DNA of 64,000 nt from Pelosinus propionicus DSM 13327 (GCF_900114615.1 NZ_FOTS01000008.1:1-64000), one strand, 5' to 3'. Counted from the first letter of the stretch, positions 42,837-52,409 are shown. The notes: a model not told the origin generated them from the letters alone. A program made the numbers and translations.

Positions 42837-43886
42837 ATGAAAGTTTCAATAAATGACTCTGTTCGTTCAGATCCGTTTGTAAATAAAATAGGTCGCTCTT
42901 GGAGAGCGCTGTTAGTGATTATAGTTGGAATTTGTGTGCTAGTGATATCCATGGCATTCTCTCTTACACAGGGCGTGGTGCAGATGCCTCTGTCTGCTGC
43001 ATGGGATGCACTAATGCACTTTACTCCCGGTTCAATGCAGCATTTAATTATACAGGATTTACGTCTGCCTCGTGTGTTGGCAAGTGCGTTAGTAGGGGCT
43101 GCTTTAGCTGTGGCTGGTGCAGTGATGCAGGGCATCACGCAGAACCCCATGGCGGATTCCGGTCTAATGGGGCTTAATGCAGGAGCAAGTTTTATACTGT
43201 CTCTCTGTTTTGCCTTTTTGCCCGGTCTATCTTACAACTACATCATTTTATATTCTTTTCTCGGTGCTTCGATGAGTGCTGGAATGGTATATGGGATTAG
43301 TTCCCTGCAGCGGGGAGGAGCGACTCCTATGAAGCTGGTGTTGGCCGGAATTGCGGTTAGTGCGCTGCTGGCAGCAATCGGCCATGGTATTGCTATTTAT
43401 TTTGGTGTCGCACAGGAGATAAGCTTTTGGACGGCAGGTGGTGTTGCGGGGACGACGTGGCAGCAGCTTCGCATATTGTTTCCGTGTATAGCAGTGACTT
43501 TATTTGCAGCGATCCTGCTTTCCCGCTCCATTTCGCTGCTCAGCTTAGGAGATGACATTGCTCAGGGGCTGGGACTAAGGGTGAATATTGTAAAGTTCGC
43601 CGCTGCTCTTGTTGTCTTAGTACTGGCAGGAGCTTCCGTATCCGTAGTAGGGCCTGTGGGCTTAGTCGGACTTATTATTCCTCATATTGCTCGTTATTTG
43701 GTAGGGGTAGACTACGGCTGGATCATTCCTTCCTCGGCAGTGCTGGGGAGCTTGCTGCTGGTATTGGCAGATCTGGGTGCACGGATGCTTAATCCTCTGC
43801 ATGAAACACCAATCGGTGCTATCATTGCCCTCATCGGTGTCCCTTTTTTCCTGTACTTAGCACGTAAACAAAGGAGGGAGGCGTAG
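42837..43886 (+). CDS. FecCD-family permease, subunit 1
   Basis: This 349-residue inner-membrane permease has about 9-10 helices. Family motifs are LRLPRVLASALVGAALAVAGAVMQGITQNPMA (with the GxxLAxxGxxxQ and NPLA-type segments) and GPVGLVGLIIPHIARYLVG, the coupling helix for the ATPase. It starts after GGAGGTGAT and adjoins subunit 2 with no gap. It forms the channel with subunit 2. Confidence 0.94.
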   Translation: MKVSINDSVRSDPFVNKIGRSWRALLVIIVGICVLVISMAFSLTQGVVQMPLSAAWDALMHFTPGSMQHLIIQDLRLPRVLASALVGAALAVAGAVMQGITQNPMADSGLMGLNAGASFILSLCFAFLPGLSYNYIILYSFLGASMSAGMVYGISSLQRGGATPMKLVLAGIAVSALLAAIGHGIAIYFGVAQEISFWTAGGVAGTTWQQLRILFPCIAVTLFAAILLSRSISLLSLGDDIAQGLGLRVNIVKFAAALVVLVLAGASVSVVGPVGLVGLIIPHIARYLVGVDYGWIIPSSAVLGSLLLVLADLGARMLNPLHETPIGAIIALIGVPFFLYLARKQRREA

Positions 43887-44915
43887 ATGGGTTCTACGGG
43901 CCGGCAAAAGAAGAAAAAAAACTCAAAAATTATTGCTGTGCTGCTTGTACTAGGGGTTTTACTGGTTCTTTCCATCATCTTCAGCATGAAATCCGGCTAT
44001 ACCCATTTAACTTTTCATGATCTTCTACGCATCCTCCTTGGAGGTGGCAGTGACAAAGAGAATTTAGTCTTGTTTACTTTTAGGATGCCTCGTATCATCA
44101 TTGCTATGCTGGTCGGTGCGGGACTTGCCCTCTCAGGATGTATCATTCAGGGAATAGCCAGAAATGCGTTGGCTGACCCTGGACTGCTTGGAATTAACGC
44201 CGGTGCTGGATTGATGGTTGTACTATTTGTCCTGCTTTTTCCAACAAAAACGGCCCTTTCTATATTCACTCTGCCCTTTCTGGCACTGATTGGCGCTGGC
44301 CTTGCAGCAGTACTGATTTACCTATTAGCTTATAAAAATCTAGAGGGATTATCTCCCCTGCGCCTGATTTTAACGGGAGTAGGTATGCAGGTTGGGATCA
44401 GTGCTGCCATGATTGTTTTGGTGATTCTTTTGGACGAGAGTCAGTTTAATTTTGTCACAGTGTGGCAGGCGGGGCGCATCTGGGGCGCTAGCTGGAAGTT
44501 TGTCATAGCACTGCTGCCATGGCTGCTAGTACTGGTTCCTTATGTATTTTTCAAGGCGCGGGTACTAGATGTACTGGGTGCTGGTGAGGAAATTGCCTTG
44601 GGGTTGGGCGTAGCGGTAGAACAAGAGCGAAGGATATTATTGGCGGCTGCAGTGGCATTGGCGGCATCTTGTGTCGCCGTTAGCGGTAATATCAGTTTTG
44701 TCGGACTGATAGCCCCCCATTTAGCACGTCGCCTCGTCGGACCAGGGCATCAGATTTTATTGCCGTGTTGTGCATTGACAGGTGCCTTGCTGGTGTCCAT
44801 ATCGGATATAATAGCCCGGACTCTTGTGCAGCCATCGGAGATACCGACGGGTATCGTTGTTGCAGTTGTGGGTGCACCTTATTTTCTCTACCTTCTAGCG
44901 AAAAGTAGAAGATAG
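43887..44915 (+). CDS. FecCD-family permease, subunit 2
   Basis: This 342-residue partner of subunit 1 begins right at the preceding stop with AGGAGGGAGG upstream. It shows RMPRIIIAMLVGAGLALSGCIIQGIARNALADPG and NISFVGLIAPHLARRLVGPGH. A Lys-rich start (GRQKKKKNSK) precedes the first helix, consistent with the positive-inside rule. Confidence 0.94.
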   Translation: MGSTGRQKKKKNSKIIAVLLVLGVLLVLSIIFSMKSGYTHLTFHDLLRILLGGGSDKENLVLFTFRMPRIIIAMLVGAGLALSGCIIQGIARNALADPGLLGINAGAGLMVVLFVLLFPTKTALSIFTLPFLALIGAGLAAVLIYLLAYKNLEGLSPLRLILTGVGMQVGISAAMIVLVILLDESQFNFVTVWQAGRIWGASWKFVIALLPWLLVLVPYVFFKARVLDVLGAGEEIALGLGVAVEQERRILLAAAVALAASCVAVSGNISFVGLIAPHLARRLVGPGHQILLPCCALTGALLVSISDIIARTLVQPSEIPTGIVVAVVGAPYFLYLLAKSRR

Positions 44916-44948
44916 AGTCTTGCCATTCATTAAAAAGCAGGTGAAATT

Positions 44949-45734
44949 ATGGATAGTATCACAACAACCAATTTAGCAATCGCCTATGATGAGAGTATCG
45001 TTATAGAAGCTTTAGAAATGAAAATTCCTCATGGAAAAATTACAACCATTATCGGTCCTAATGGTTGTGGAAAATCGAGTGTCCTTAAGGCAGTGGGGCG
45101 TATTCTGCGCTTTAAAGCGGGAGCGGTCTATTTAAATGAAGAGGATATTACAACCCTCGCGACTAAGGAAATTGCTAAAAAAATGGCGATTCTGCCACAA
45201 AGTCCTACCGCTCCTCATGGGGTGACCGTGGGAGAGTTGGTAGCATATGGACGCTTCCCTTATCAGCGGGGCTTTGGCAGGCTCGCCTTGAATGACAGAA
45301 AGATTATCGCCTGGTCCCTGGAAGTGACAAAGCTTTCAGAATTGGAACATCGTTCTGTGGATACCCTTTCCGGCGGACAGCGTCAGCGTGTGTGGATTGC
45401 TATGGCACTGGCGCAGCAGACCGATCTTATTCTGCTTGATGAGCCTACTACTTATCTTGATCTATCTCATCAGTTGGAGGTACTGGAGCTTTTAAGTGAT
45501 CTTAACAAAAAGCAGGGTTATACCATTGTGATGGTCTTGCATGATTTAAATTTAGCGGCTCGTTTTGCCGATTATATGGTTGCAATCAAGGGCGGGAGCA
45601 TCATCTGTCATGGGACGCCTGATGAGGTCATGGTACCTCATGCATTAAAAGAAGTTTTTCAAATTGATGCACAGATCGTTAAGGAACCACGGACAGGTCG
45701 TCCTGTGTGCGTCACTTATGATTTAGTCAGATAA
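44949..45734 (+). CDS. FecE-type ABC ATPase for iron-chelate import
   Basis: This 261-residue ATPase has Walker A IGPNGCGKSSV, Q-loop ILPQSPTAPHGVTVGELVAYGRFPYQ, signature LSGGQRQRVWIAMALAQ and Walker B LILLDEPTTYLDLSHQ. The PYQ and YLDLSHQ segments are typical of FecE/FepC/FhuC. It is the last gene of the importer and is followed by a terminator. Confidence 0.95.
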   Translation: MDSITTTNLAIAYDESIVIEALEMKIPHGKITTIIGPNGCGKSSVLKAVGRILRFKAGAVYLNEEDITTLATKEIAKKMAILPQSPTAPHGVTVGELVAYGRFPYQRGFGRLALNDRKIIAWSLEVTKLSELEHRSVDTLSGGQRQRVWIAMALAQQTDLILLDEPTTYLDLSHQLEVLELLSDLNKKQGYTIVMVLHDLNLAARFADYMVAIKGGSIICHGTPDEVMVPHALKEVFQIDAQIVKEPRTGRPVCVTYDLVR

Positions 45735-45760
45735 CGGGATAAACGTATAAGAATAAAGGG

Positions 45761-45790
45761 AAAAGCACGCCTTAAGAGCGTGCTTTTGTC
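45761..45790. terminator. Bidirectional terminator between importer and korAB
   Basis: AAAAGCACGC (45761-45770) pairs with GCGTGCTTTT (45778-45787); A and T tails serve both directions. Confidence 0.9.
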
Positions 45791-45842
45791 GTTTAAAAAT
45801 ATGTTTTTTTCAATACAATGCTATGTGTGTTCGTTTAGGTTA

Positions 45843-46706
45843 TTAATAGAGCTCCTTCATCAGTCCTGTTATATCCACATTATCGATCTTCTGCTGCATC
45901 AGGGATTGCTCGGAAAGCTGGGGCAGGGATTCATGAAAGGTCGGACGTATTGTACGATAATATAAACCTATAGGGATTTGTTCCCCCCATAAGCCAGCAA
46001 AAGACAGAGCCTTGTCTAGGCTGGTGGGGTCATAGCCTTTCATATTTTCAATGACTTTAACACGCTGCTGATACCATGGGTATGTATTCACATGGTTAAA
46101 AGTAACACAAGGCTGGAGAATATCAACTACGGCAAATCCGGGATGTTTAATAGCCTCAGCCATGAGAGAAACCAACTGCGTACTATTGCCGACAAATCCT
46201 CGTGCTACAAAGGTAGCTCCTGCATTTAAAGCCATTTTTACTATGTTGATAGGCTGTTCTACATTGCCAAGTGGGGCAGGAGTAAACTTTGTGACAGCTC
46301 CCAAATCACTAGTCGGTGAGGTTTGGCCTTTGGTTAAACCGTAAATTTGGTTATTATGAATAAAATAGGTAATGTCCAAATTACGTCTTGCTGTATGAAT
46401 AAAATGCCCCATTCCCAGACCCATTCCATCTCCATCGCCGCCTTCGGCAATTACAGTCAGATTGTGATTCGCTAATTTGATTCCTGTGGCTACAGGCAGA
46501 GAACGGCCGTGCAAGGTTTCAATGCGATAGGTATTCACATATTGGCTGATTTTACTCGCGCAGCCAATCCCTGTGGCCAGTACCGTTTGTTCTAAATCCA
46601 AGTTAAGGGAAGTCAGGGCTTTTTTTAGTGAGTTGATGATGCCATAATTGCCACAGCCAGCACACCAGGTGGGAACATAGGATAAATTAATATCATGAGC
46701 ACTCAT
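45843..46706 (-). CDS. korB: 2-oxoacid:ferredoxin oxidoreductase, beta subunit
   Basis: This 287-residue thiamine-diphosphate subunit has WCAGCGNYGI and GIGCASKIS (cluster or structural Cys), the ThDP motif GDGDGMGLG and the NNQIYGLTKGQ segment, as in 2-oxoglutarate or pyruvate:ferredoxin oxidoreductases. It converts a 2-oxoacid and CoA to acyl-CoA with reduction of ferredoxin. It overlaps korA by one base (TAATG) with GGAGGTGC upstream. The choice of 2-oxoglutarate over other 2-oxoacids is by family resemblance. Confidence 0.92.
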   Translation of the reverse strand: MSAHDINLSYVPTWCAGCGNYGIINSLKKALTSLNLDLEQTVLATGIGCASKISQYVNTYRIETLHGRSLPVATGIKLANHNLTVIAEGGDGDGMGLGMGHFIHTARRNLDITYFIHNNQIYGLTKGQTSPTSDLGAVTKFTPAPLGNVEQPINIVKMALNAGATFVARGFVGNSTQLVSLMAEAIKHPGFAVVDILQPCVTFNHVNTYPWYQQRVKVIENMKGYDPTSLDKALSFAGLWGEQIPIGLYYRTIRPTFHESLPQLSEQSLMQQKIDNVDITGLMKELY

Positions 46707-48463
46707 TAGACAAGCACCTCCTTGATTTTTGCAAGAATTTCTGAAGGCACAAAAGCACGAGAGTTATATTTGAAGAAGGAATGGTCCGCTTTGTACCCCG
46801 TATGAGCAGCAATAATGCCGCCAAGCTGCCCTGTCTTATTGCCTTCAATGAGGAGGGTTTTCTTGGCTTTTTGCAAAAGTGGTTCAACAGCAGAAACTGG
46901 GAAAGGAGAAATATAGAGAACTTGCAAAAAGTTTACGGAGATCCCATGGATTGCAGCCTGTTCCATCGCTTCTAAGATCGCTCCTTTCGTTGAACCCCAT
47001 GCAATAATCGTTATATCAGCTTCAGAAGGACCATAGAATTTAATGGCAGGTATCTCTTTTTCCAAAGAGGGTAATTTATTATACAGTTTATCCATACTCT
47101 CTTTAGTTATAATTGGTTCATTAAGGGCGTACTCCTTATTTCCTGAACTATAAAAACCGTCTTCTCCATGTGTATAACTAGTTGCAATATGACGCCCCCC
47201 AATTTGCCCTGGAAAAGCTCTTGTTGAAATGCCATCAGGAGTATTTTGATAGCGCAAATAAGGTTCTAGGCGATCTGCGCTTTCTTCAAAGCATTTGCCG
47301 CGATCAATTGTTAAATGATCAGTAGCAAAGAGAGGATGCGAAACCGATGAATCAGCCAAATATTTATCAGTTAAAATAATGCATGGTATTTGATATTTAT
47401 CTGCGAGATTAAAAACTCGAAAGGTTTCATAAAAGCATTCTTCAATATCGCCGGGAGCTACCACAATCCGCGGGAATTCACCTTGCGAAGCATAAACGAC
47501 AAAAGTTAAGTCCGCTTGTGCAGTCCGTGTTGGCAGACCAGTACTAGGACCGCCTCTTTGCGCATTGACCATAACCAGAGGGACTTCAGCTATCGCAGCA
47601 AAACCTAAGGCTTCTACCATTAAAGCAAAACCTCCGCCACTAGTGGAACCAATGGAGCGTACTCCTGTGAAAGAGGCTCCGATGAGCATGTTAATAGCGG
47701 CAATTTCATCTTCCGCTTGTTTAAAAACTAGACCATAATCTCTGCCATGATCTGCTAAATAACTTAAAACACTCGATCCTGGCGTCATGGGGTAACCAGC
47801 TGAAAATTTGCAGCCCGCTTTTATCGCAGCAATGGAAATGGCTTCATTGCCGTTAATAAGAATTTTGGGTTCTGCATGCTTATGAAAAGTAAAAGGAAAT
47901 ACATTCTGGGAAGGTAAGGAAGATACTACGTGTTCATATACTTCTTCTAAAATCTTAATGTTTTCCTGCTGTATATTAGCATTATGGAATTCATCTTTAA
48001 TTACATCAATGACTACATTTTTGGAATAGCCTGTAAGAGCACAAAAACTCCCTAACATGGCACTGTTGATCATGATTTTAGCTCCGCCTTTAGGAATGAA
48101 ACTTGCTAAGGGAACGGGATAAAGTATAGTACCTTTCGGAACCTTGCTTTCATCCACTTGAGTAGTCGCAGGGTCATATAATACAATAGCACCGGGATTT
48201 AGTTTATCCGCATAATAATCAAAGCCTTGTTGTGAAAAGAGTCCTAAGAAATCAAGGGTTTCTTCATAAGATGAAAGAGGTTGATCTGCTAGACTTACTA
48301 GACAAGAATTGAGTCCGCCTTGAATAAGTGAAGGGTATTCATTAACTAAAAAAGACCATAAGCCATTACGATTTGCTCCTTTAGCAATGATAGAACCAGC
48401 ACTCATTACTCCGTAGCCAGCCTCACCAGCAAAGAGGCAGGTATAATTTCGTTTCTTCATCAT
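46706..48463 (-). CDS. korA: 2-oxoacid:ferredoxin oxidoreductase, fused gamma-alpha subunit
   Basis: This 585-residue protein joins a gamma domain (about 1-190, AGEAGYGVMSAGSIIAKG and EYPSLIQGGLNSCLVS) to an alpha domain (about 205-585, GNEAISIAAIKAGCKFSAGYPMTPGSSV, then GPSTGLPTRTAQADL). It acts with KorB in fermentative or reductive 2-oxoacid metabolism and is a source of reduced ferredoxin. No ferredoxin-type delta subunit adjoins it. GGGGGAT precedes the ATG. Confidence 0.93.
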   Translation of the reverse strand: MMKKRNYTCLFAGEAGYGVMSAGSIIAKGANRNGLWSFLVNEYPSLIQGGLNSCLVSLADQPLSSYEETLDFLGLFSQQGFDYYADKLNPGAIVLYDPATTQVDESKVPKGTILYPVPLASFIPKGGAKIMINSAMLGSFCALTGYSKNVVIDVIKDEFHNANIQQENIKILEEVYEHVVSSLPSQNVFPFTFHKHAEPKILINGNEAISIAAIKAGCKFSAGYPMTPGSSVLSYLADHGRDYGLVFKQAEDEIAAINMLIGASFTGVRSIGSTSGGGFALMVEALGFAAIAEVPLVMVNAQRGGPSTGLPTRTAQADLTFVVYASQGEFPRIVVAPGDIEECFYETFRVFNLADKYQIPCIILTDKYLADSSVSHPLFATDHLTIDRGKCFEESADRLEPYLRYQNTPDGISTRAFPGQIGGRHIATSYTHGEDGFYSSGNKEYALNEPIITKESMDKLYNKLPSLEKEIPAIKFYGPSEADITIIAWGSTKGAILEAMEQAAIHGISVNFLQVLYISPFPVSAVEPLLQKAKKTLLIEGNKTGQLGGIIAAHTGYKADHSFFKYNSRAFVPSEILAKIKEVLV

Positions 48464-48610
48464 AATATCCCCCTTGGTATTATTTGCCTTTCTATGACAA
48501 TGACTTCGCGAAATTTAGGAGAAACCCTTTATGAAACTGACAAATAACAAGAAAAAATACGAACTATTCTTTTAACTTAATAAAGCATAATATATGGTTT
48601 TGCGTAAAAA

Positions 48611-48665
48611 GAGAAATAGAGTCAGTGTTTCCTTTTGCTTAAAGGAAACACTGACTCTATTTCTC
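48611..48665 (-). terminator. Very long (25-bp) perfect terminator stem
   Basis: The arms at 48611-48635 and 48641-48665 are perfectly complementary over 25 bp with a TGCTT loop. On the minus strand the stem is followed by TTTTTACGC, so it terminates the small gene at 48690. Confidence 0.9.
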
Positions 48666-48689
48666 CTATATGAAGGACTATATGCAATT

Positions 48690-48932
48690 CTAGTATAGTT
48701 CACCCTTGAGTCGTGCAGTTTCTGCCTGTTGCTCTAAGTAATACCATCGTATAGATTTTCCAATAATGCAGCGCATAGCATCAATTTTTCCTTCTTTAGC
48801 CAATTTTCTCATTTTATCGAGATCAAAGCCATTATAGGAAAAATAGCTCGCCGAGATAAAACCGCGATTTTTCAACTTCTTGCGATATTGACTCACATCT
48901 CTACTGTCTAATTCAACTTGCCAAATCGCCAT
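48690..48932 (-). CDS. Small protein of unknown function
   Basis: I do not recognise this 80-residue protein. It is basic and helix-rich, with no signal peptide, and has RKKLKNRGFISASYFSYNGF and a C-terminal IRWYYLEQQAETARLKGEL. A ribosome site (GAAAGGCTGGG) precedes the ATG, and a strong terminator follows, so it appears to be a real single-gene unit. One Cys is present (MRCIIGKS). Confidence 0.7.
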   Translation of the reverse strand: MAIWQVELDSRDVSQYRKKLKNRGFISASYFSYNGFDLDKMRKLAKEGKIDAMRCIIGKSIRWYYLEQQAETARLKGELY

Positions 48933-49150
48933 ACTGTATCCCAGCCTTTCGGTTTCATTATTTTTTAACTACATTATACACCTTTTTTTAAAAAAATGTT
49001 GTTATTTATATGTAAATTTAATGAAAAATTTATTGGTAATTTTTATTAATAGTACAGTTTGTGTTTATAGAAAAGACTGCAATGTTAAAAATAAGGTATA
49101 CGGTCTTGTCTATTAGACAAAACTGTATACCTTACATTTACTGTTATGGA

Positions 49151-49777
49151 TTATTTAGTACCAAAGATTCGATCACCAGCATCTCCTAAACCTGGGACAA
49201 TGTATCCGTGATCATTTAATTTTTCATCAATCGCAGCGACAAAAATATCTACATCAGGGTGAGCATTATTAATTAATTGTATGCCTTCAGGTGAAGCAAC
49301 CAGACACATGCACTTAATATTTTTAGCTCCTTTTCTTTTGAGGATATCAATGGAAGCAGCTAAAGAGTTGCCTGTTGCAAGCATTGGATCAATTAGAATA
49401 AAGTCTCTTTCTGCCACATCACTTGGTAGTTTACAGTAGTATTCTACAGGCATGAGGGTTTGGGGATCACGGTATAAGCCAATATGGCCTACTTTAACAG
49501 CAGGAATGAGCCTGACCACACCATTGGTCATACCTAAGCCGGCCCGCAAAATAGGAACAATGCCTAATTTTTTACCTGATAGCATTTTACAAGTGCATTT
49601 TGCAACAGGAGTTTCGATTTCTACATCTTCTAAAGGAAGATCACGAGTGATTTCAAAAGCCATTAACATTGAGATTTCTTCTAATAATTCACGAAATTCT
49701 TTGGTTCCTGTATGTATATTGCGTATTAGGGATAATTTGTGCTGAATTAGCGGATGATCGATCACTTTAGCATTCAT
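49151..49777 (-). CDS. upp: Uracil phosphoribosyltransferase
   Basis: This 208-residue enzyme makes UMP from uracil and PRPP. It shows [22 protein letters not shown], the PRPP motif [16 protein letters not shown] and the uracil-binding end [17 protein letters not shown]. The ATG at 49777 gives the family length; the start at 49801 adds eight residues without a better ribosome site. Confidence 0.96.
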   Translation of the reverse strand: MNAKVIDHPLIQHKLSLIRNIHTGTKEFRELLEEISMLMAFEITRDLPLEDVEIETPVAKCTCKMLSGKKLGIVPILRAGLGMTNGVVRLIPAVKVGHIGLYRDPQTLMPVEYYCKLPSDVAERDFILIDPMLATGNSLAASIDILKRKGAKNIKCMCLVASPEGIQLINNAHPDVDIFVAAIDEKLNDHGYIVPGLGDAGDRIFGTK

Positions 49778-49943
49778 ATTCTTATCAACTACCTTTCTCA
49801 ATCTATTGACTAATTTACAACAAAATACTCAAAAAAGCAACCTAACAGAAGCTTTTATTTTATTTTGCAAGAATTTCGTATAGAATTTGTCTTATTATGT
49901 TCACACTAGAGAAAATAAATTATAGATGAATAGAGGAAGTAGA

Positions 49944-50972
49944 ATGAGCCATCAATTTATTCCCAAAAGAGCTTTCTTTGAACCCAAAGCACTAGAATAT
50001 CCTATTGGACAACAGGTGTATGAACAGTTACAAGAAATGAAAGTACCGATCACGTTAACGAGATCCCATAATCGAATAACGGGTATACCAGGAGATAATC
50101 CGCAAGAGGCCTACCAAGAAGCCAAGAACACGTTGGTAGTAGGTATCCGAAAGAGCTTAAATTTTGCAGGATGCAAACCATCGGCTCACTATCAATTACC
50201 TTTAACTACGAGCTGTTCGAGTATGTGTGAATATTGCTATCTCGCTACTACTTTAGGGAAAAAGCCTTATTTAAGAGTGTATGTAAATGTGGAAGAAATA
50301 TTGGATCAGGCTAGTCGTTACATCGAAACGAGAGCACCAGAAATCACCTGGTTTGAAGGGGCCGCTACTTCAGATCCAATTCCTACCGAATATTTGACGG
50401 GGCTGCTATATAAAACCATTGAGTTTTTTGGCAGACAGCCATTGGGCAGATTCCGTTTTGTTACCAAGCATGATCGAGTAGATTCTTTATTAATGGCTAA
50501 ACATAACGGACATACTAGGTTTCGCTTTAGTATCAATGCAGCTTCGATTATTGAGCAGTATGAGCATAAAACACCGACCTTAAGCCAAAGGGTAGAAGCT
50601 GCTGCTAAAGTGGCGGAGAAGGGATATTTGATTGGTTTTATCATTGCTCCTATTTTTCATTATCCTGGCTGGAAAGAGGGGTATTTACAGTTATTACAGG
50701 AATTAGATAAACAGCTTCCGAAGAAGGAACGTAATAACATAACTTTTGAATTAATCTCTCATCGCTTTACTAAAAAGGCTAAAAATAACATTCTTGAAAT
50801 ATTTCCAGAAACGAAATTACCTATGGAAGAGCAGGAACGTAAATTTAAATACGGTCAGTTTGGTTATGGAAAATATATCTATCAGAAAGAAACGATAGAC
50901 GAAATGAAAAACGATATGCAAGAAGGAGTACTTAGGTATTTTCCGGATGCCTCTATCGAGTACTTTGTATAA
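49944..50972 (+). CDS. splB: Spore photoproduct lyase (radical SAM), Cys141 replaced by Ala
   Basis: This 342-residue enzyme repairs the spore photoproduct, a thymine dimer, in germinating spores. The radical-SAM cluster cysteines are Cys91, Cys95 and Cys98 (TSCSSMCEYCYL), and Tyr97 and Tyr99 are present. The start at 49944 (AGAGGAAG upstream) gives exactly the Bacillus length and numbering. The H-donor Cys141 of Bacillus SplB is Ala here (FEGAATSD); Cys77 (AGCKPSAHY) is a candidate substitute. The protein otherwise matches the family end to end (FVTKHDRVD, RFRFSINAAS, HRFTKKAK). Its presence implies a spore former. Confidence 0.93.
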   Translation: MSHQFIPKRAFFEPKALEYPIGQQVYEQLQEMKVPITLTRSHNRITGIPGDNPQEAYQEAKNTLVVGIRKSLNFAGCKPSAHYQLPLTTSCSSMCEYCYLATTLGKKPYLRVYVNVEEILDQASRYIETRAPEITWFEGAATSDPIPTEYLTGLLYKTIEFFGRQPLGRFRFVTKHDRVDSLLMAKHNGHTRFRFSINAASIIEQYEHKTPTLSQRVEAAAKVAEKGYLIGFIIAPIFHYPGWKEGYLQLLQELDKQLPKKERNNITFELISHRFTKKAKNNILEIFPETKLPMEEQERKFKYGQFGYGKYIYQKETIDEMKNDMQEGVLRYFPDASIEYFV

Positions 50973-51003
50973 AAACTAGGCTCGTACAAGCCTAGTTTTT
51001 ATA
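50971..51003. terminator. Bidirectional terminator between splB and phoH
   Basis: AAAAACTAGGCT (50971-50982) pairs with AGCCTAGTTTTT (50989-51000). Confidence 0.9.
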
Positions 51004-51023
51004 GATTCGATTTAATTTAATGA

Positions 51024-52409
51024 TTATAATCTCATAGCCGCTTGTGCTGCCAAAGGAGATCTTTCGCATTCTTCAGGCAGTATGGTTACCTGAAAGCATA
51101 GTTCAGATCCAATCATTTTCTCACTGGCATAGCTTAAACCGTTCGACTGGCTGTCCAGCAGTGGATTATCAATTTGGGCTGGATCACCAATGAGTATGAT
51201 TTTAGTACCCAGACCGGGACGGGTTAATACAGCCTTTGCTTGGCGTGGGGTAGCATTTTGCATTTCGTCAAAAATAACCCAATATTTTTGCAGCGACCGA
51301 CCTCTTTGATATGCCAATGCTTCTGTTTGAATAATACGCTTTTCAAATAGCATATTAACCGTATCTTCAGTTTGCAGTATGTCTTTGTCTTCCATTGATG
51401 CGTTACTTGACATTAATGTAAATAGATTGTCCTTTATGGCCCTCATGTAGGGCTCAATTTTTTCGGCTTCTGTGCCAGGAAGAAAGCCAATTCCCTCATC
51501 CAGCATTGAATTTGGGCGACATATCAAAAGATGGTGATATTCCTTCGGACGGCATTCCATATAGTTGTAAAGTCCGACTGCTAAGGAATAAAAGGTTTTA
51601 GCGGTTCCAGAAATCCCTTTTAATATGACCAAGGGTGCTTCTTCAGCGCTCATCATAAGACATTCTTGCATGAAAATCTGGCCAACATTTCGAGGAGTGA
51701 CTCCAAAGGGATTGCGATTTTGATAGAGCAAGTGAAGGACTTTCTTCCCATCAAAGCGACCTAATGCAGTATGACGGTCATTGTCTGTTGACCGTATTAG
51801 AAGGAATTGATTGGTAACCAGTGGGGCAGGCACTAATATGCCTGCAAAATCGTCGAAAACATAAAGAGCATCAGGGTCAATATAATGATTTGTACTCTCA
51901 TGGAAGCGATTAATGACTTCACTAGAAGTATAAGCAATTAGACGTCCTGTATATTGCTGGTCTATATTTGAAACTTTATCATTACGAAAATCTTCGGCTT
52001 GAATGTTTAAAATGGAAGATTTAACACGCATATTCGTGTCGCGGCTCACTAAAATCGTTTGGTGACCGCTTTCTGCCAGTCCTTTGCAAACTTGCAGAAT
52101 ACGATTATCGGCTTTATCGCCTTCCCAGTGAAGCGGCATTGCAGTGGCAGTATGATTGGATTCGAGGATGAGAATTCCACCACTGTTATTGATGGGGACT
52201 CCTTTTAGTAAATTGCCTTGGCTGCGCAAGCTGTCAATGATGCGACTGACACTGCGACTGTTGCTTCCGCGTTCTGTTGATTCCTTTTTAAATTTATCCA
52301 GTTCTTCAATCACGACTTCAGGAATTACAATCGTATGTTCATTAAAAGCGTATAGGGCATTTGGAGAGTGCAATAAAACATTAGTGTCTAAGACATAATA
52401 TTTCTTCAA
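51024..52409 (-). CDS. PhoH-family ATPase with N-terminal PIN domain (PhoH2/YlaK type)
   Basis: This 461-residue protein has a PIN nuclease-like domain (about 1-145: YVLDTNVLLHSP, VIEELDKFK and LVSRDTNMRVKS carry the acidic site) and a PhoH ATPase domain (about 230-460). The P-loop reads GISGTAKTF, with Ala where the Walker A consensus has Gly. Walker B is IFDEMQNATP and a further motif is LIGDPAQID. PhoH2 proteins are reported as RNA helicase/RNase-type enzymes. The gene stands alone between terminators. Confidence 0.9.
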   Translation of the reverse strand: MKKYYVLDTNVLLHSPNALYAFNEHTIVIPEVVIEELDKFKKESTERGSNSRSVSRIIDSLRSQGNLLKGVPINNSGGILILESNHTATAMPLHWEGDKADNRILQVCKGLAESGHQTILVSRDTNMRVKSSILNIQAEDFRNDKVSNIDQQYTGRLIAYTSSEVINRFHESTNHYIDPDALYVFDDFAGILVPAPLVTNQFLLIRSTDNDRHTALGRFDGKKVLHLLYQNRNPFGVTPRNVGQIFMQECLMMSAEEAPLVILKGISGTAKTFYSLAVGLYNYMECRPKEYHHLLICRPNSMLDEGIGFLPGTEAEKIEPYMRAIKDNLFTLMSSNASMEDKDILQTEDTVNMLFEKRIIQTEALAYQRGRSLQKYWVIFDEMQNATPRQAKAVLTRPGLGTKIILIGDPAQIDNPLLDSQSNGLSYASEKMIGSELCFQVTILPEECERSPLAAQAAMRL

